64,000 nt of DNA from an uncultured Allobosea sp. Its GTDB lineage: Bacteria; Pseudomonadota; Alphaproteobacteria; Rhizobiales; Beijerinckiaceae. The notes below the pieces were generated by a model. It had not been told where the DNA came from. It did not search any database and saw only the letters and a program-made list of their open reading frames with translations. Below, in pieces: positions 8,565-17,673 of this stretch. How positions within the stretch are numbered: position 1 is the first letter of the stretch; each line of letters starts with the position of its first letter. The translations under genes were made by a program, and so were the position numbers. The stretch lies in assembly GCF_945956895.1 (NCBI RefSeq), contig NZ_CAMFJF010000008.1, positions 62,001-126,000 of the forward strand, written 5' to 3'.

Positions 8565-9329
8565 CTACAACCTGTCCCAGTTCACGCTGATACTGAGCTT
8601 CTGAAAAGCCTGCTTCCAGAGCGTAGCCGCCTGTTCGAGCCTCGCCGCGTCATACACGCCCTGGACCTGATGGATGCTCAGCTCCCAGCTCGACGCGCCC
8701 GAATCCTGCCAGACTTTGCCGAGCAGCCGTCGCAAGCGCTCCGGATCACGCGCGCCGGCTCCGGTGCCGAACATCGTGAACTGGTTCGAATTCTGCAGCA
8801 TGTCGGAGACGAGCACGAGCTTGCGGTCCCCGGTCGGGACGCGGTTCTCGCGGCGCGAGACGACATCGCCGATGGCCTCGACGATCGGTGACTGGTTGCC
8901 CTTGGCCGGCTGTGTCAGCACGGTCAGCGCCTCGTCGAGCGGGCGGCCGAACTTCTCGACCCATTTGACGTATTCGCGGCGCGGATTGCCGATCAGCTCG
9001 CTTGCCGTCTTGCCGGGGTTGCAGAGCGAGACAAGCGAAGGGAAGCCCGGCTCGAACACGTCGTTGAACACGTAGATCGATAGCATCCGGTCCGTCGGCA
9101 ATTCGTCGCCGACCTGCTTGACCAGCGTCTTCAATCGCTTCGCCTGCACCTCGCTCCACGGATCGGTCTTGTCGACGAGGATGAGCGTATGCCCGACGGG
9201 GCCGGTCTTCGGGCACAGCGTCTCCTGGTCGCGCGGCGGACCGCGCAGCAGGGAAGGTGCCGCGAAGAAGCCGACAAGGCCAAGCCCGGCGAGCACGGAG
9301 GCGACGATCGCCCAGTTCTCGGTCTTCAT
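8565..9329 (-). CDS. Membrane-anchored vWA-like hypothetical protein
   Basis: 254 residues. One N-terminal transmembrane helix (residues 7-27) is followed by a soluble domain. It begins HTLILVDKTDPWSE (about 47-60), which resembles the first strand and metal-site loop of von Willebrand A domains; a later strand RKLVLVSDML (about 168-177) fits the same fold. The canonical DxSxS metal site is not intact (DKTDPWS), so metal binding is uncertain. It is the last gene of a three-gene cassette, starting 10 bp after the preceding stop. Function unknown. Confidence 0.75.
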   Translation of the reverse strand: MKTENWAIVASVLAGLGLVGFFAAPSLLRGPPRDQETLCPKTGPVGHTLILVDKTDPWSEVQAKRLKTLVKQVGDELPTDRMLSIYVFNDVFEPGFPSLVSLCNPGKTASELIGNPRREYVKWVEKFGRPLDEALTVLTQPAKGNQSPIVEAIGDVVSRRENRVPTGDRKLVLVSDMLQNSNQFTMFGTGAGARDPERLRRLLGKVWQDSGASSWELSIHQVQGVYDAARLEQAATLWKQAFQKLSISVNWDRL

Positions 9330-9339
9330 CCGTCGGCCC

Positions 9340-10809
9340 TTAGCGCTTCATTGCGGCGAAATCCTCCGCCGCCTGCTTCTGCGCCGCTTCGTCCTGCTCG
9401 AAGGCTTCGCGTCCGGACTGCGCCGCGCGGAGCTTCACCTGCTCGACCTCTCCGGCAAGATCGACACCGCGCAGCAGCACCAGCCGGTCCTTGAGCTTGT
9501 TCTCGATCAGCGCCGGCATGCTGGAGAGCTGCTGCTCGAAATCATCGATCTGGCGGCGGGCGGCGACATATTCCGGCAGTTCCGCCGGCTGGTCGATCTC
9601 GGCGAGGTTGAGCGACTGCGCGAAATAGGCTGGCGGCAGGTCGGTGCGGACCCGGAGATTGGCCTCGCGATATTGCATCATCGCGGCGTCCTTGGCGGCC
9701 CGGAGTTGCCCGAGACGCGAGAGGTAGAGATCGCGTGCCTTCTCGGCCGCAGCCTTCACGCCTTGCAGCTTGCCGAGCTCGTCGCGGCAATCCTCGCGGA
9801 AGCCGTCGACCTGGGTGCGGATCGCCCCCAGCTCCGGCAGGAGCTCGGCATCGAGCCGGCGCCGCTCCTCTTCGACCGCGTTCCAGCGCTGGCGCCAGCG
9901 CTTGTAGGCGGTGGCGTGGCCCGGATAGGTGCCGAAGGCGGTATAACCCTTGGTCGCCGAGACGAAGGCGACGAGGCAGCCGATGATGACCAGCGCGACC
10001 GACTTGATGTCGTAGATCGCGAAGGGGTTCTCCATCATCCGCGGCATGACCTGGAAGGAGCGCGCATCCGGGTTGGCGATCAGCATCTCGCGATAGTGCC
10101 CGACGGCGAGGTTGAAGAGCACGATCAGCCCGATCATCCCGGCATAGGCCGGCAGCGCCCAGAACAGGTGCGAGCTTTTGACATGCTGGCAATAGCGCGC
10201 CGGTCCCACGCCCATGAAGAAGCCGAGCGCGATATTGAGCGCCGAGATGATGACGGCGGTCGCCGCGCCGCCGACCAGGCCGAAATCGCTGGCCTCGGCG
10301 AAGAAATTGCCGTTGAGCAGGCTCTCGATCACCAGCGGCACGACCAGGAAGAACAGGATGAACTGCCATTTGTCGAGCTTGGGATCGGCCCGGCGCTTGT
10401 TCTCGTAATTGAAGAAGGCGTATTCGCGCTTGGCCCGGAGCGCATCGTAGACGCGCTGCTCCAACTCTCCGCCATGCTTGTTCAGCATCGCGCGCATCGT
10501 CGCCTCGGCGCCGCGCACGCGCCCCTCGAAGCGCTGCTGCGTGAACAATTCGCGGCGGCTCGTGACCTCGGCCTGGATGGCGTTGAGGCTTGTCGCCGCC
10601 TCCTGCCGCAGCGTGGCGAAATGCTCGCGTGCCCGGGCGATCAGCGTCTGTTCCGTCTGCGAGAGCATCGTCGCATGGGCGGGCGGCTGATTTTCGACAG
10701 CATCGCTCGCGCCGTGATGCCCGGCCTTGACCGCCTCGGCCAGATGATGGGCCGTCGGAGCAGGCGTCATGCGCACGACCCGCGAGGCTGCACCGTCGTC
10801 ATTCGCCAT
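9340..10809 (-). CDS. Large membrane protein with flanking coiled coils, function unknown
   Basis: 489 residues. An N-terminal cytoplasmic helical region (about 45-140) is followed by about four membrane segments (149-165, 178-200, 213-237, 269-286). A long, charged, coiled-coil C-terminal region (about 300-489) is rich in Glu, Arg and Ala. I do not recognise a named family. It sits between a 199-residue multi-helix membrane protein (overlap 11 bp) and a membrane-anchored vWA-like protein (gap 10 bp), so the three probably form one complex. Confidence 0.75.
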   Translation of the reverse strand: MANDDGAASRVVRMTPAPTAHHLAEAVKAGHHGASDAVENQPPAHATMLSQTEQTLIARAREHFATLRQEAATSLNAIQAEVTSRRELFTQQRFEGRVRGAEATMRAMLNKHGGELEQRVYDALRAKREYAFFNYENKRRADPKLDKWQFILFFLVVPLVIESLLNGNFFAEASDFGLVGGAATAVIISALNIALGFFMGVGPARYCQHVKSSHLFWALPAYAGMIGLIVLFNLAVGHYREMLIANPDARSFQVMPRMMENPFAIYDIKSVALVIIGCLVAFVSATKGYTAFGTYPGHATAYKRWRQRWNAVEEERRRLDAELLPELGAIRTQVDGFREDCRDELGKLQGVKAAAEKARDLYLSRLGQLRAAKDAAMMQYREANLRVRTDLPPAYFAQSLNLAEIDQPAELPEYVAARRQIDDFEQQLSSMPALIENKLKDRLVLLRGVDLAGEVEQVKLRAAQSGREAFEQDEAAQKQAAEDFAAMKR

Positions 10810-11398
10810 GGGCGGCTCGCATCAGGACATGGCGGGCCTCGACGATGTCGACCCAGAAATCGCGGAAGCCGGGATAGGCCGGGCGCAGATAGGCGCGCCT
10901 GAACCAGAGCGTCAGCGCGACGAGCCCGCAGAGGCCGAGGATTGGCAGGACTGCACCGGCAGGTGCGGCAGCTCCTTCCGCCGCAAGCCGCCACGCAAGC
11001 GCTGCCAGCCCGAGTGCGCTCGCGATCGCCAGCAGGGCCAAAACGCAATGGCGGCCGGTGTCGTAGGCGAGCTGCAGGGCGGCGGTCATGATGGTGATGG
11101 CGAAGGCCGCGCAGAGTTCAAGTACGGCAAGCCCCGCGACGGCCGCTGCGATGCCGGCCATGATTCCGGTCGGAGAGGCCGGCGAGAGCACGATGAAGAC
11201 GCCACGCGCCGAAGACCAGGCCAGGAACAGACAGAACAGCAGCGTCGCGAAGAGCAGCATGGCGATGAGGGGCAGGGGACGCCGCAGATTCGCAGCCATG
11301 ATGGCAAGCCGCGCCGCATGGGTCTGCCTCACGGCGCCATCGATCGCGCTCGCGGCCGCCTTGATCCGGCCGGCCATCGCCTTGAACTGTGACCGCAT
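10799..11398 (-). CDS. Four-helix hypothetical membrane protein
   Basis: 199 residues, first gene of the cassette. It has four hydrophobic segments (approximately 44-66, 80-106, 120-140, 149-170) and short charged tails. The start at 11398 is chosen because the in-frame extension upstream is arginine-rich and crosses the palindromic repeat at 11490-11612. Its 3' end overlaps the start of the next gene by 11 bp, which indicates coupling. No family recognised. Confidence 0.7.
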   Translation of the reverse strand: MRSQFKAMAGRIKAAASAIDGAVRQTHAARLAIMAANLRRPLPLIAMLLFATLLFCLFLAWSSARGVFIVLSPASPTGIMAGIAAAVAGLAVLELCAAFAITIMTAALQLAYDTGRHCVLALLAIASALGLAALAWRLAAEGAAAPAGAVLPILGLCGLVALTLWFRRAYLRPAYPGFRDFWVDIVEARHVLMRAAHGE

Positions 11399-11489
11399 GC
11401 AACTCCACCCGTCGGCGGGACGGTGACCGCATTCGGCCAAAGGGTCAAGCGAGCGCCGTTCTGGCCCGAGGAGATCTGGCCGTTTCCCT

Positions 11490-11612
11490 GAGCCCTCGTC
11501 CTGAGGAGCCGCGAAGCGGCGTCTCGAAGGATGGTCCAGGAGGCTCCCGAGCAAGCTGAAACATCCTTCGAGACGCCATTTCTGTCGAAATGGCTCCTCA
11601 GGATGAGGGCTC
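11490..11612. repeat. Intergenic palindromic repeat, family CCTGAGGAGC
   Basis: The arm GAGCCCTCGTCCTGAGGAGC at the left matches GCTCCTCAGGATGAGGGCTC at the right. Inner arms GGCGTCTCGAAGGATG and CATCCTTCGAGACGCC also pair, making a nearly complete cruciform. It lies between the cassette promoter side and the 3' end of moaA. Confidence 0.85.
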
Positions 11613-11640
11613 GGAGATACCGAGGACGTTCCGATCGCCT

Positions 11641-12669
11641 TCAGCCGCCGGTGACGCTCATGTGCCGGCCGACGGCGGGGCCGGAATGGCGGCGATCGAT
11701 GATGAAATCGTGCCCCTTCGGCTTGCGGGCGATGGCCTCGTCCATGGCGCGGAAGAGCAGCGTGTCGTCCTGCGAGGCCCTGACCGGCGCGCGCAGATCG
11801 GCGGCATCCTCCTGACCGAGGCACATATAGAGCGTGCCGGTGCAGGTCAGGCGCACGCGGTTGCAGCTCTCGCAGAAATTATGGGTCAGCGGCGTGATGA
11901 AGCCGACGAGCCCGCCGGTCTCCTTGACGCGGACATAGCGCGCCGGCCCGCCGGTGCGATAGGGGTCGTCGACGAGCGTGTATTTGTCCATCAGCCGGCC
12001 GCGCACCACCGAGAGCGGCAGGTACTGGTCGACGCGGCCGACCTCGATCTCGCCCATCGGCATGACCTCGATCAGGGTCAGGTCCATGCCGAGCCCGTGC
12101 GACCAGAGCATCAGATGCTCGATCTCGTCGTCGTTGACGCCCTTGAGCGCCACCGCGTTGATCTTCACCCGCATGCCGGCCTTGCGCGCCGCCTCGACGC
12201 CGGCGAGCACGACGTTCAGGTCGCCTCGACGGGTGATCTCGCGGAACTTGTCGGGGTCGAGCGTGTCGATCGAGACGTTGATCCGGCGCACGCCATAGCC
12301 GGCCATCTCGTCGGCATAGCGATGCAGCAGCGAGCCGTTGGTCGTCAGCGTCAATTCGTCCAGCGCGCCGGAGGTGAGGTGGCGCGAGAGCGAGCGGAAC
12401 AGGCTCATGATGTCGCGGCGCACCAGCGGTTCGCCGCCGGTCAGGCGCAGTTTACGGGTGCCGCGCGCGACGAAGGCGCTGGCGATCCGGTCGAGTTCCT
12501 CGAGCGTCAGCAGTTCCTTGCGCGGCAGGAACTTCATGTCCTCGGACATGCAATAGACGCAGCGGAAATCGCAGCGATCCGTCACCGAGATCCGCAGATA
12601 GGAAATCTTGCGGCCGAACGGGTCGACCAAGGGCGCCCGCGTCAGCGGCTTCATGTCGTCGAGCAGCAC
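11641..12669 (-). CDS. moaA: GTP 3',8-cyclase MoaA (molybdenum cofactor biosynthesis)
   Basis: 342-residue radical SAM enzyme that, with MoaC, converts GTP to cyclic pyranopterin monophosphate, the first step of molybdopterin synthesis. The N-terminal cluster motif is complete ([11 protein letters not shown], cysteines 33, 37, 40). The second iron-sulfur cluster is supplied by [13 protein letters not shown] near residue 260 plus a cysteine shortly after. The C-terminus ends in Gly-Gly, as in the family, where the tail reaches into the active site. ATG 12669 or 12654 could be the start. It stands alone, without other moa genes. It links functionally to molybdoenzymes such as the selenocysteine-containing formate dehydrogenase suggested by the sel locus. 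Confidence 0.96.
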   Translation of the reverse strand: MLLDDMKPLTRAPLVDPFGRKISYLRISVTDRCDFRCVYCMSEDMKFLPRKELLTLEELDRIASAFVARGTRKLRLTGGEPLVRRDIMSLFRSLSRHLTSGALDELTLTTNGSLLHRYADEMAGYGVRRINVSIDTLDPDKFREITRRGDLNVVLAGVEAARKAGMRVKINAVALKGVNDDEIEHLMLWSHGLGMDLTLIEVMPMGEIEVGRVDQYLPLSVVRGRLMDKYTLVDDPYRTGGPARYVRVKETGGLVGFITPLTHNFCESCNRVRLTCTGTLYMCLGQEDAADLRAPVRASQDDTLLFRAMDEAIARKPKGHDFIIDRRHSGPAVGRHMSVTGG

Positions 12670-12819
12670 GTCTGCATCAACTCCGAGAGCCCTGTCCGCC
12701 CCACACGGGATGCAGACAGGTTTTCACATTGCTATAGGAAGACATTGGCACCGATACGGCCAAGGTCAAGCGCGCAAAATGGCGCATGGCTGCGCCCGCT
12801 GTGAGGGACGTACACGAGC

Positions 12820-13182
12820 ATGTCATCCTGGCCGACCGAGATCCGCCTGTCCAAGGATCGCCGCATTCTGCATGTCACCTTTGACGACGGGGTGAGCTTC
12901 GCGTTGTCGGCCGAGCTTTTGCGTGTCGAAAGCCCCTCCGCCGAGGTCCAGGGCCACCATCCCAGCCAGAAGACGATCGTGCCCGGCAAGGCCGCGGTCG
13001 AGATCCTCCGGATCGAGCCGGTGGGGCATTACGCCGTCAGGCTCGGCTTCGACGATATGCACGAAACCGGCATCTACGCCTGGGACTATCTGCGCGAGCT
13101 CGGCGAGCAGGGCGAGGAGAAGATGCGCGCCTATGTCGCGGCGCTGGCCGAGAAGGGCCTGTCGCGCGAACGGAAGCGTTAG
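12820..13182 (+). CDS. DUF971 (gamma-butyrobetaine hydroxylase-like N-terminal domain) protein
   Basis: 120-residue single-domain protein. The pattern EIRLSKDRRILHVTFDDG, then FALSAELLRVESPSAEV, then GHYAVRLGFDDMHETGIYAW is the standard DUF971 fold, also found at the N-terminus of gamma-butyrobetaine dioxygenases and near Fe-S or Mrp/ApbC genes. It is divergent from moaA across 150 bp. The biochemical role is not established; an iron-sulfur or cofactor connection is inference. Confidence 0.88.
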   Translation: MSSWPTEIRLSKDRRILHVTFDDGVSFALSAELLRVESPSAEVQGHHPSQKTIVPGKAAVEILRIEPVGHYAVRLGFDDMHETGIYAWDYLRELGEQGEEKMRAYVAALAEKGLSRERKR

Positions 13183-13212
13183 AGTTCGTCGATCCCTGCC
13201 GGAAAGCACATC

Positions 13213-13306
13213 GTCATCCCGGACAAGCTGCGCAGCAGCGTCGATCCGGGATCCATCGTAGAGCTGCGGAGCCCTCCGATGGATCCCGGGGCAAGCCCGG
13301 GATGAC
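13213..13306. repeat. Intergenic palindromic repeat, GGATCC family
   Basis: Opens GTCATCCCGGACAAGCTGCG and closes GGGGCAAGCCCGGGATGAC. Inner arms GGGATCCATCG and CGATGGATCCC pair around a short loop. Related copies lie at 25673-25760 and 42745-42856. Confidence 0.88.
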
Positions 13307-13345
13307 GGCGCGGTTCACAGCAAATTCGGCACACCGTATCTCAAC

Positions 13346-13373
13346 GAAAAAAGGCCGGCGTCACCGCCGGCCT
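13346..13373 (-). terminator. Rho-independent terminator of the L,D-transpeptidase gene
   Basis: On the minus strand the stem AGGCCGGCG / CGCCGGCCT with a four-base loop is followed by TTTTTTCG, 23 bp past the stop. A textbook intrinsic terminator. Confidence 0.92.
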
Positions 13374-13396
13374 CTTCATCGAAATCTGTCGGAGGC

Positions 13397-13975
13397 TCAG
13401 CGCGCCACGACGACGCGGGTGCCGACCTTGGCGCGCTCGTAGAGATCGATCACGTCCTCGTTCAGCATGCGGATGCAGCCCGAGGAGACCGCCTGGCCGA
13501 TCGTCTCCGGCTCGTTCGAGCCGTGGATGCGGTAGAGGGTCGAGCCGAGATAGAGCGCGCGGGCGCCCATCGGGTTGTCCGGGCCGCCCGGCATGAAGCG
13601 CGGCAGGTCGGGGCGGCGCTTCAGCATCTGCGACGGCGGCGTCCAGGTCGGCCATTCCTGCTTGCGCGAGATGGTCTGGGTGCCCGCCCAGTCGAAGCCG
13701 GGACGGCCGACGCCGACGCCGTAGCGCATCGCCTTGCCGTCGGGCATGACGAAATAGAGGCGGCGCTCGTTCGAGTCGATCACGATCGTGCCGGGGCTGT
13801 ACTTCGTCGAATAGTTGACGACCTCGCGCGGGATGGCGGTGGCCTGCGCCTTGGCCGGGTCCACATATTGGACCAGCGGCTGACGGGTCAGAGGATCGAT
13901 TTCGGCTCGGGCGGCGGAGCCCAGAGCGAGCAGGCCAAGGCCAGCGAGCAAGGCCAGACGGGTGGAGCGGATCAT
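13397..13975 (-). CDS. L,D-transpeptidase (YkuD domain)
   Basis: 192-residue exported enzyme that makes 3-3 peptidoglycan cross-links or attaches outer-membrane proteins to peptidoglycan. Signal peptide: residues 1-24 (LALLAGLGLLALGSAARA). The YkuD catalytic motif is complete: IHGSN, then SSGCIRM with the nucleophilic cysteine near residue 167. The segment GTIVIDSNERRLYFVMPDG starts the domain near residue 64. It is followed by its own terminator, so it is monocistronic. A soluble lytic transglycosylase gene lies just upstream on the same strand, making a small cell-wall cluster. Confidence 0.93.
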   Translation of the reverse strand: MIRSTRLALLAGLGLLALGSAARAEIDPLTRQPLVQYVDPAKAQATAIPREVVNYSTKYSPGTIVIDSNERRLYFVMPDGKAMRYGVGVGRPGFDWAGTQTISRKQEWPTWTPPSQMLKRRPDLPRFMPGGPDNPMGARALYLGSTLYRIHGSNEPETIGQAVSSGCIRMLNEDVIDLYERAKVGTRVVVAR

Positions 13976-14154
13976 CGGAGGAACCTCGGGCGGGTCGGGA
14001 CGGCTGGGTCGCGAAAATGACGCAGAAAAGTCAACGTCTCCTCAACGTCCTGTCAGCTTCCCCAGGGTCGTGCAATCGCGCCGCAATCACATCGACGGGA
14101 GCGGTCGAGCTTTGCCATGCTGCGTTGCGCGCATGCAACATCGCGGGATCGGCG

Positions 14155-15090
14155 TCAGCTCCGCAGCACGACGCAGGCGCCGCGATCGGACTGGATCCGC
14201 CGGCAGAGCGCGGCCGCCTCGGCTCGTGTCGCAGCCGGCAGGCGCACCCGGTAGAAGGCGCGCGTGCCGCGGCTGCGCAGGCGCGTCCCGATCACCATCG
14301 GCGGCAGGTCTCCGATGATCGCGCGATGGCGGGCGCCGGCGCGCTGGAAGGAGGCCAGAGCGCGCGCCTTCGAGAAATTGCCGGCGAGCTGCACGCCCCA
14401 GGGCGCGAAGGGGGCTTCCGCGATCGTAGGGAGGGCAGGGCGGGCCTGCCGGACCGCGACGAGCGTGGGGGCGCAACTCGCCTGCGCATCGCGGTCGCGG
14501 GTCGCAGGCGGCATCGCCGGCGAGCGCCCGTCGCCATTGGCGCGGTCGATCGCCTCTTCAGCCCAGTCGTCGGCGGTCCGGCCGGTGATGGCGAAGACAT
14601 AGGTCTCGGTCTCGCTCGGCAGGACGCGCGCCTGCCCAGCCTTGCGCGCCGCAAGCCAGCCCGCGACGCGGTTAGGCCCGCCGTTATAGCCGGCAGCGGC
14701 GAGGCCCCAATTGCCGAAACGGTCATGCAGCTCCGCCAGGAAATGCGCGGCCTTGGGCACGGCCTGCTCGGGGTCGAACGGGTCGATAAGCCCGCGCTCG
14801 CGTGCCGTGCCGGGCATGAACTGGGCGAGGCCCTGTGCACCGGCGGGGCTGGTGACGCCGGGTCGAAAACTCGATTCCTGGAAGATCAGCCGGGTGAGGA
14901 AAGCGGGGGGAACGCCCTGCGCCTTGGCTGCGTCATCGATCAGGCGACACAGAGCATCCTGGATGCCCGATGAGGCCGGTAACGGCTCCTCGGCCGCCTG
15001 TGTCGCGGAAGCCAGCAACGCGAAGGCGAGCAGCAGAGCTACCAGCCCTCGCAGCTGGCGGGGGAGAGTGTGGACAGGGCCGGGCATCAT
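14155..15090 (-). CDS. Lytic murein transglycosylase (SLT domain)
   Basis: About 311 residues from ATG 15090 (15087 also possible; an upstream in-frame ATG is at 15126). A signal peptide ends near AAEEP. The Slt domain follows: IFQESSFRPGVTSPAGAQGLAQFMPGTA carries the catalytic glutamate (ES motif) and GLAQFMP, and AAGYNGGPNRV is the conserved AYNAG-like motif. It cleaves the MurNAc-GlcNAc bond to give 1,6-anhydro ends. The C-terminal 100 residues resemble a SPOR-like region (ALASFQRAGARHRAII and later FYRVRLPAATRAEAAALC). It probably acts in the periplasm on nascent or dividing wall. Confidence 0.9.
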   Translation of the reverse strand: MMPGPVHTLPRQLRGLVALLLAFALLASATQAAEEPLPASSGIQDALCRLIDDAAKAQGVPPAFLTRLIFQESSFRPGVTSPAGAQGLAQFMPGTARERGLIDPFDPEQAVPKAAHFLAELHDRFGNWGLAAAGYNGGPNRVAGWLAARKAGQARVLPSETETYVFAITGRTADDWAEEAIDRANGDGRSPAMPPATRDRDAQASCAPTLVAVRQARPALPTIAEAPFAPWGVQLAGNFSKARALASFQRAGARHRAIIGDLPPMVIGTRLRSRGTRAFYRVRLPAATRAEAAALCRRIQSDRGACVVLRS

Positions 15091-15236
15091 CGGTCTTCTC
15101 TGCCATGTCCGGTGGCTTGCGACCATGCGATGCGCCTTTCGCGTTGTGACGAGGCGCCGGCCTGTGCGATGAGGGCGCCGCGCGGAAGCCGGTTCATGGA
15201 GCGGCCGCGTCTTGATTGTCGGAGCGGAAGGCCGGA

Positions 15237-16295
15237 ATGGCGAGAGCCTGGATCAAGTGGTCGCGATGGTTCGTTGGCGCGGCGGCTGCCGGCGCCGGCC
15301 TGCTCTTCGCCTTCGTCGCGATCCTCGACCCCTTCGGCATGCGCGTCCATGCCGGGCAGGCGCCGCGGCCGATCATGGATATCAACCAGCGTTTCATGTA
15401 TCCGCAGCTCGTCCGTTCCGGGCGCTTCGATGCGGCGGTGATCGGCACCTCGACGATGCGGCTGCTCGACCCGCAGGTCTTGTCGCGGGGGCTCGATGCC
15501 CGCTTCGTCAATCTCGCGATGAATGCTGCGACCCCCTGGGAACAGATGCAGATGGCGTGGCTCTTCCGGGAGCATGTCGGAGCGCCGAAGCGCGTGATCT
15601 GGGGCATCGACACGACCTGGTGCGAGGCTGATGCGACTGACGAGGGCAAGCGCCTGACGCCGCGCCCGGTGCCGGCCTGGCTCTCCCGCGAGGTCGGCTG
15701 GAGCGACTGGCCGAAGCTGCTCAACCTGACCAACCTGGAGATTGCCGGCCGGCTCATGGCCCAGCGGCTCGGCTGGTCGCGCGAGCGCATCCGCGGCGAC
15801 GGCTACGAGGTCTTCACACCGCCGGAGGCGACTTATGACCTCGCCCGGGCCCGCAGCCATATCTATGCAAGCCACGGCGGCACGGTTTCCGATCTCTCAC
15901 CGCTGTCGCCGCCGGCCGCCGTCACGCCGACGGAGAGCGCCGCCTGGCGCTTCCCGGCCCTGTCATGGCTGGAGGAGAGCATTGCCGCTTTCCCGAAGAC
16001 GACGCAGGTGATGCTGGTGCTGCCGCCGGCCCATTTGGCCGCCTACCCACGGGAGGGCTCGGCGGCGTGGCAGCGCTATGCCGGCTGCAAGGTGGAGATC
16101 GCGGCATTGGCGCACCGCCATGGCGCGACGGTCGTCGATTACGCCCATGCCTCGCCGATCACGTCGCAGGACGCTAATTACTGGGACCCGCTGCATTTCC
16201 GGCTGGCGATCGCAGCCCGCTTCGGCGCGGAACTCGCCAGGATCGGCAAGGGCGATGCGCCGCAGGATGATGGCGCGGCGCTCGTGCTGCGCTGA
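15237..16295 (+). CDS. SGNH/GDSL-like hypothetical protein with N-terminal membrane anchor
   Basis: 352 residues. One transmembrane helix (about 10-32) is followed by an extracytoplasmic domain. VIGTSTMRLL near residue 75 resembles the GxS block of SGNH hydrolases, and YWDPLHFRL near 320 resembles the DxxH block, as in AlgX/AlgJ-like and other polysaccharide-modifying proteins. ATG 15237 has GGAGCGGAAGG upstream (15221-15231); the TTG at 15216 lies in front of that site and is less likely. It is divergent from the transglycosylase. Enzymatic activity is inference. Confidence 0.75.
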   Translation: MARAWIKWSRWFVGAAAAGAGLLFAFVAILDPFGMRVHAGQAPRPIMDINQRFMYPQLVRSGRFDAAVIGTSTMRLLDPQVLSRGLDARFVNLAMNAATPWEQMQMAWLFREHVGAPKRVIWGIDTTWCEADATDEGKRLTPRPVPAWLSREVGWSDWPKLLNLTNLEIAGRLMAQRLGWSRERIRGDGYEVFTPPEATYDLARARSHIYASHGGTVSDLSPLSPPAAVTPTESAAWRFPALSWLEESIAAFPKTTQVMLVLPPAHLAAYPREGSAAWQRYAGCKVEIAALAHRHGATVVDYAHASPITSQDANYWDPLHFRLAIAARFGAELARIGKGDAPQDDGAALVLR

Positions 16296-16323
16296 CGCTT
16301 ACCCTGTATGGCCAGGGCAAGCG
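16296..16323 (+). terminator. Hairpin immediately after the SGNH-like gene
   Basis: Arms CGCTTACCCTG and CAGGGCAAGCG pair with one mismatch around a six-base loop, starting at the base after the stop codon. No U-tract follows, so it may be a factor-assisted terminator or an RNA 3'-end stabiliser. Confidence 0.4.
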
Positions 16324-16715
16324 CTTGGGGCACATCGATTGCAGCCCCTCGAACCTCGCCCGATGAGCCTGTCGCTCTCTTAATTCACTGGTAATCCGCC
16401 GGCGCGGCAACGTCGTCTAAAGCCCGTGCATTCGCCTCGGAATGGGCCGGCAGGACATGGCACTCGGCGCGATGCGGGCTGGCACCCGCGGGAAGGGGGC
16501 GCATCGTTGGGAGGCGGTGCGCTCCCTTCCCATCCAGGCCTGCATGTAGGGAAGAAGGGAGTATCTATCCCAGTCGGCCTCCGGCGTTGGGAAGACGCAA
16601 TTCGTGGAGGCCGGGGAGAACAGACGTCCCCCAGATATCCCCCAGCAGGTGGCACATGTTCGCGCGCTGTTCTGCGCGCTGGTGCATCAGGGGGTGTCGG
16701 GAAGTCCGTAAAATA
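16324..16715. other. Non-coding gap before tRNA-Val
   Basis: About 390 bp with no convincing gene. The open frame on the plus strand here runs straight through the tRNA and is not protein-like. I see no clear promoter or operator. Confidence 0.6.
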
Positions 16716-16790
16716 TGGTGGGCGATACAGGGATCGAACCTGTGACCCCTCCCGTGTGAAGGGAGTGCTCTACCGCTGAGCTAATCGCCC
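16716..16790 (-). tRNA. tRNA-Val (anticodon CAC)
   Basis: 75 nt including an encoded CCA. The acceptor stem GGGCGAT pairs with ATCGCCC. The D arm has AGCTCAGCGGTAGAGC, the anticodon stem CTCCC/GGGAG encloses TTCACAC (anticodon CAC), and the T arm has GGTTCGATCCC. It reads GUG codons. It lies between the SGNH-like gene and gph. Confidence 0.97.
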
Positions 16791-16818
16791 GGACCCGGCC
16801 TCTCCTAGTCGGCGCGCC

Positions 16819-17517
16819 TCATGCCGTCAAGGATGTGCGCGGAGGAGATTTGAACATGCGGTCGACCGCGCCGGCCAGCTCGTCGAAATGCTGGATGACG
16901 AGATCGGGCTCCAGCGTCTCGATCGGCACGTCGGTATAGCCGAAGGGCACGCAGATCGACGGGATGCCGGCGGCGCGCGCCGTCGCGATGTCCGTGCGGG
17001 AATCGCCGATCATCACGGCCCGCGCCGGATCGGCCTTCGCCGCGGCGATCGTCAGCGTGAGATGGCGCGGATCCGGCTTGAAATAGGGGAAGCTGTCGCG
17101 CCCGGCTACGGCGGCGAAGCGGCCGGCGATGCCGAAATGGTCGAGGATCAGCCGCGTGTGCAGGATCGGCTTGTTGGTGCAGACCGCCAGCGCGTAGCCT
17201 TGGTTCGCCAGCGCATCGAGCGCGCCGAGCACGCCGTCATAGAGATGGCTGCTCCCCGCCGTGTCCTGCGCATAGATCTCCATGAACTCCTGGAAGAGCC
17301 GCTCCAGCGTTTCCGGGTCGAGCGGCTGGCCCGAGACCTTGAAGCCGCGCTCGATCAGGACGCGCACGCCCGCGCCGACGAGTTCGCGGGCCCGCTCCAG
17401 CGGGAGCGCCGCCAGTCCCTCACGGACCAGGATCAGGTTGAGGACCCGCATGATGTCCGGCGCTGTCTCGGCGAGCGTTCCGTCGAGATCGAAGACGACG
17501 ATGGGGGGCAGACTCAT
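16819..17517 (-). CDS. gph: Phosphoglycolate phosphatase (HAD superfamily)
   Basis: 232-residue HAD hydrolase. Motif I is VFDLDGTLAETAPD (nucleophile Asp10 and acid/base Asp12), motif II is VCTNKP near residue 113, and motif III/IV is FPYFKPDP then MIGDSRTDIATARAAG. The helical cap between motifs I and II and the overall length match Gph, which removes 2-phosphoglycolate arising from DNA repair or oxygenase activity. The start at 17517 is the only one giving motif I at the N-terminus; an in-frame extension to 18693 is discarded as low-complexity shadow. Confidence 0.9.
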   Translation of the reverse strand: MSLPPIVVFDLDGTLAETAPDIMRVLNLILVREGLAALPLERARELVGAGVRVLIERGFKVSGQPLDPETLERLFQEFMEIYAQDTAGSSHLYDGVLGALDALANQGYALAVCTNKPILHTRLILDHFGIAGRFAAVAGRDSFPYFKPDPRHLTLTIAAAKADPARAVMIGDSRTDIATARAAGIPSICVPFGYTDVPIETLEPDLVIQHFDELAGAVDRMFKSPPRTSLTA

Positions 17518-17673
17518 GGTCGAAACCTTCGGGGTGATTCGGGGCAGGCGAGATTCGGTTAGAGGTCTTCGTGGCAGGGCTGGCAAGTCCCGCGGGGCGT
17601 CTCCGCAAATTTGCCGCGCGGAATGGTATCGTAGCGCCGATTCGTCGCGCGGCCGGCGGCAGGGAAGATTGTC

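Noticed and set aside
9118..10902. 594-codon plus-strand open frame
   Set aside because: Shadow of the minus-strand vWA-like and coiled-coil membrane genes, which have signal/membrane segments and tight operon spacing.
16426..16779. Plus-strand open frame ending YRDRTCDPSRVKGVLYR
   Set aside because: This is the well-known antisense translation of a tRNA; it runs through tRNA-Val and is otherwise low complexity.
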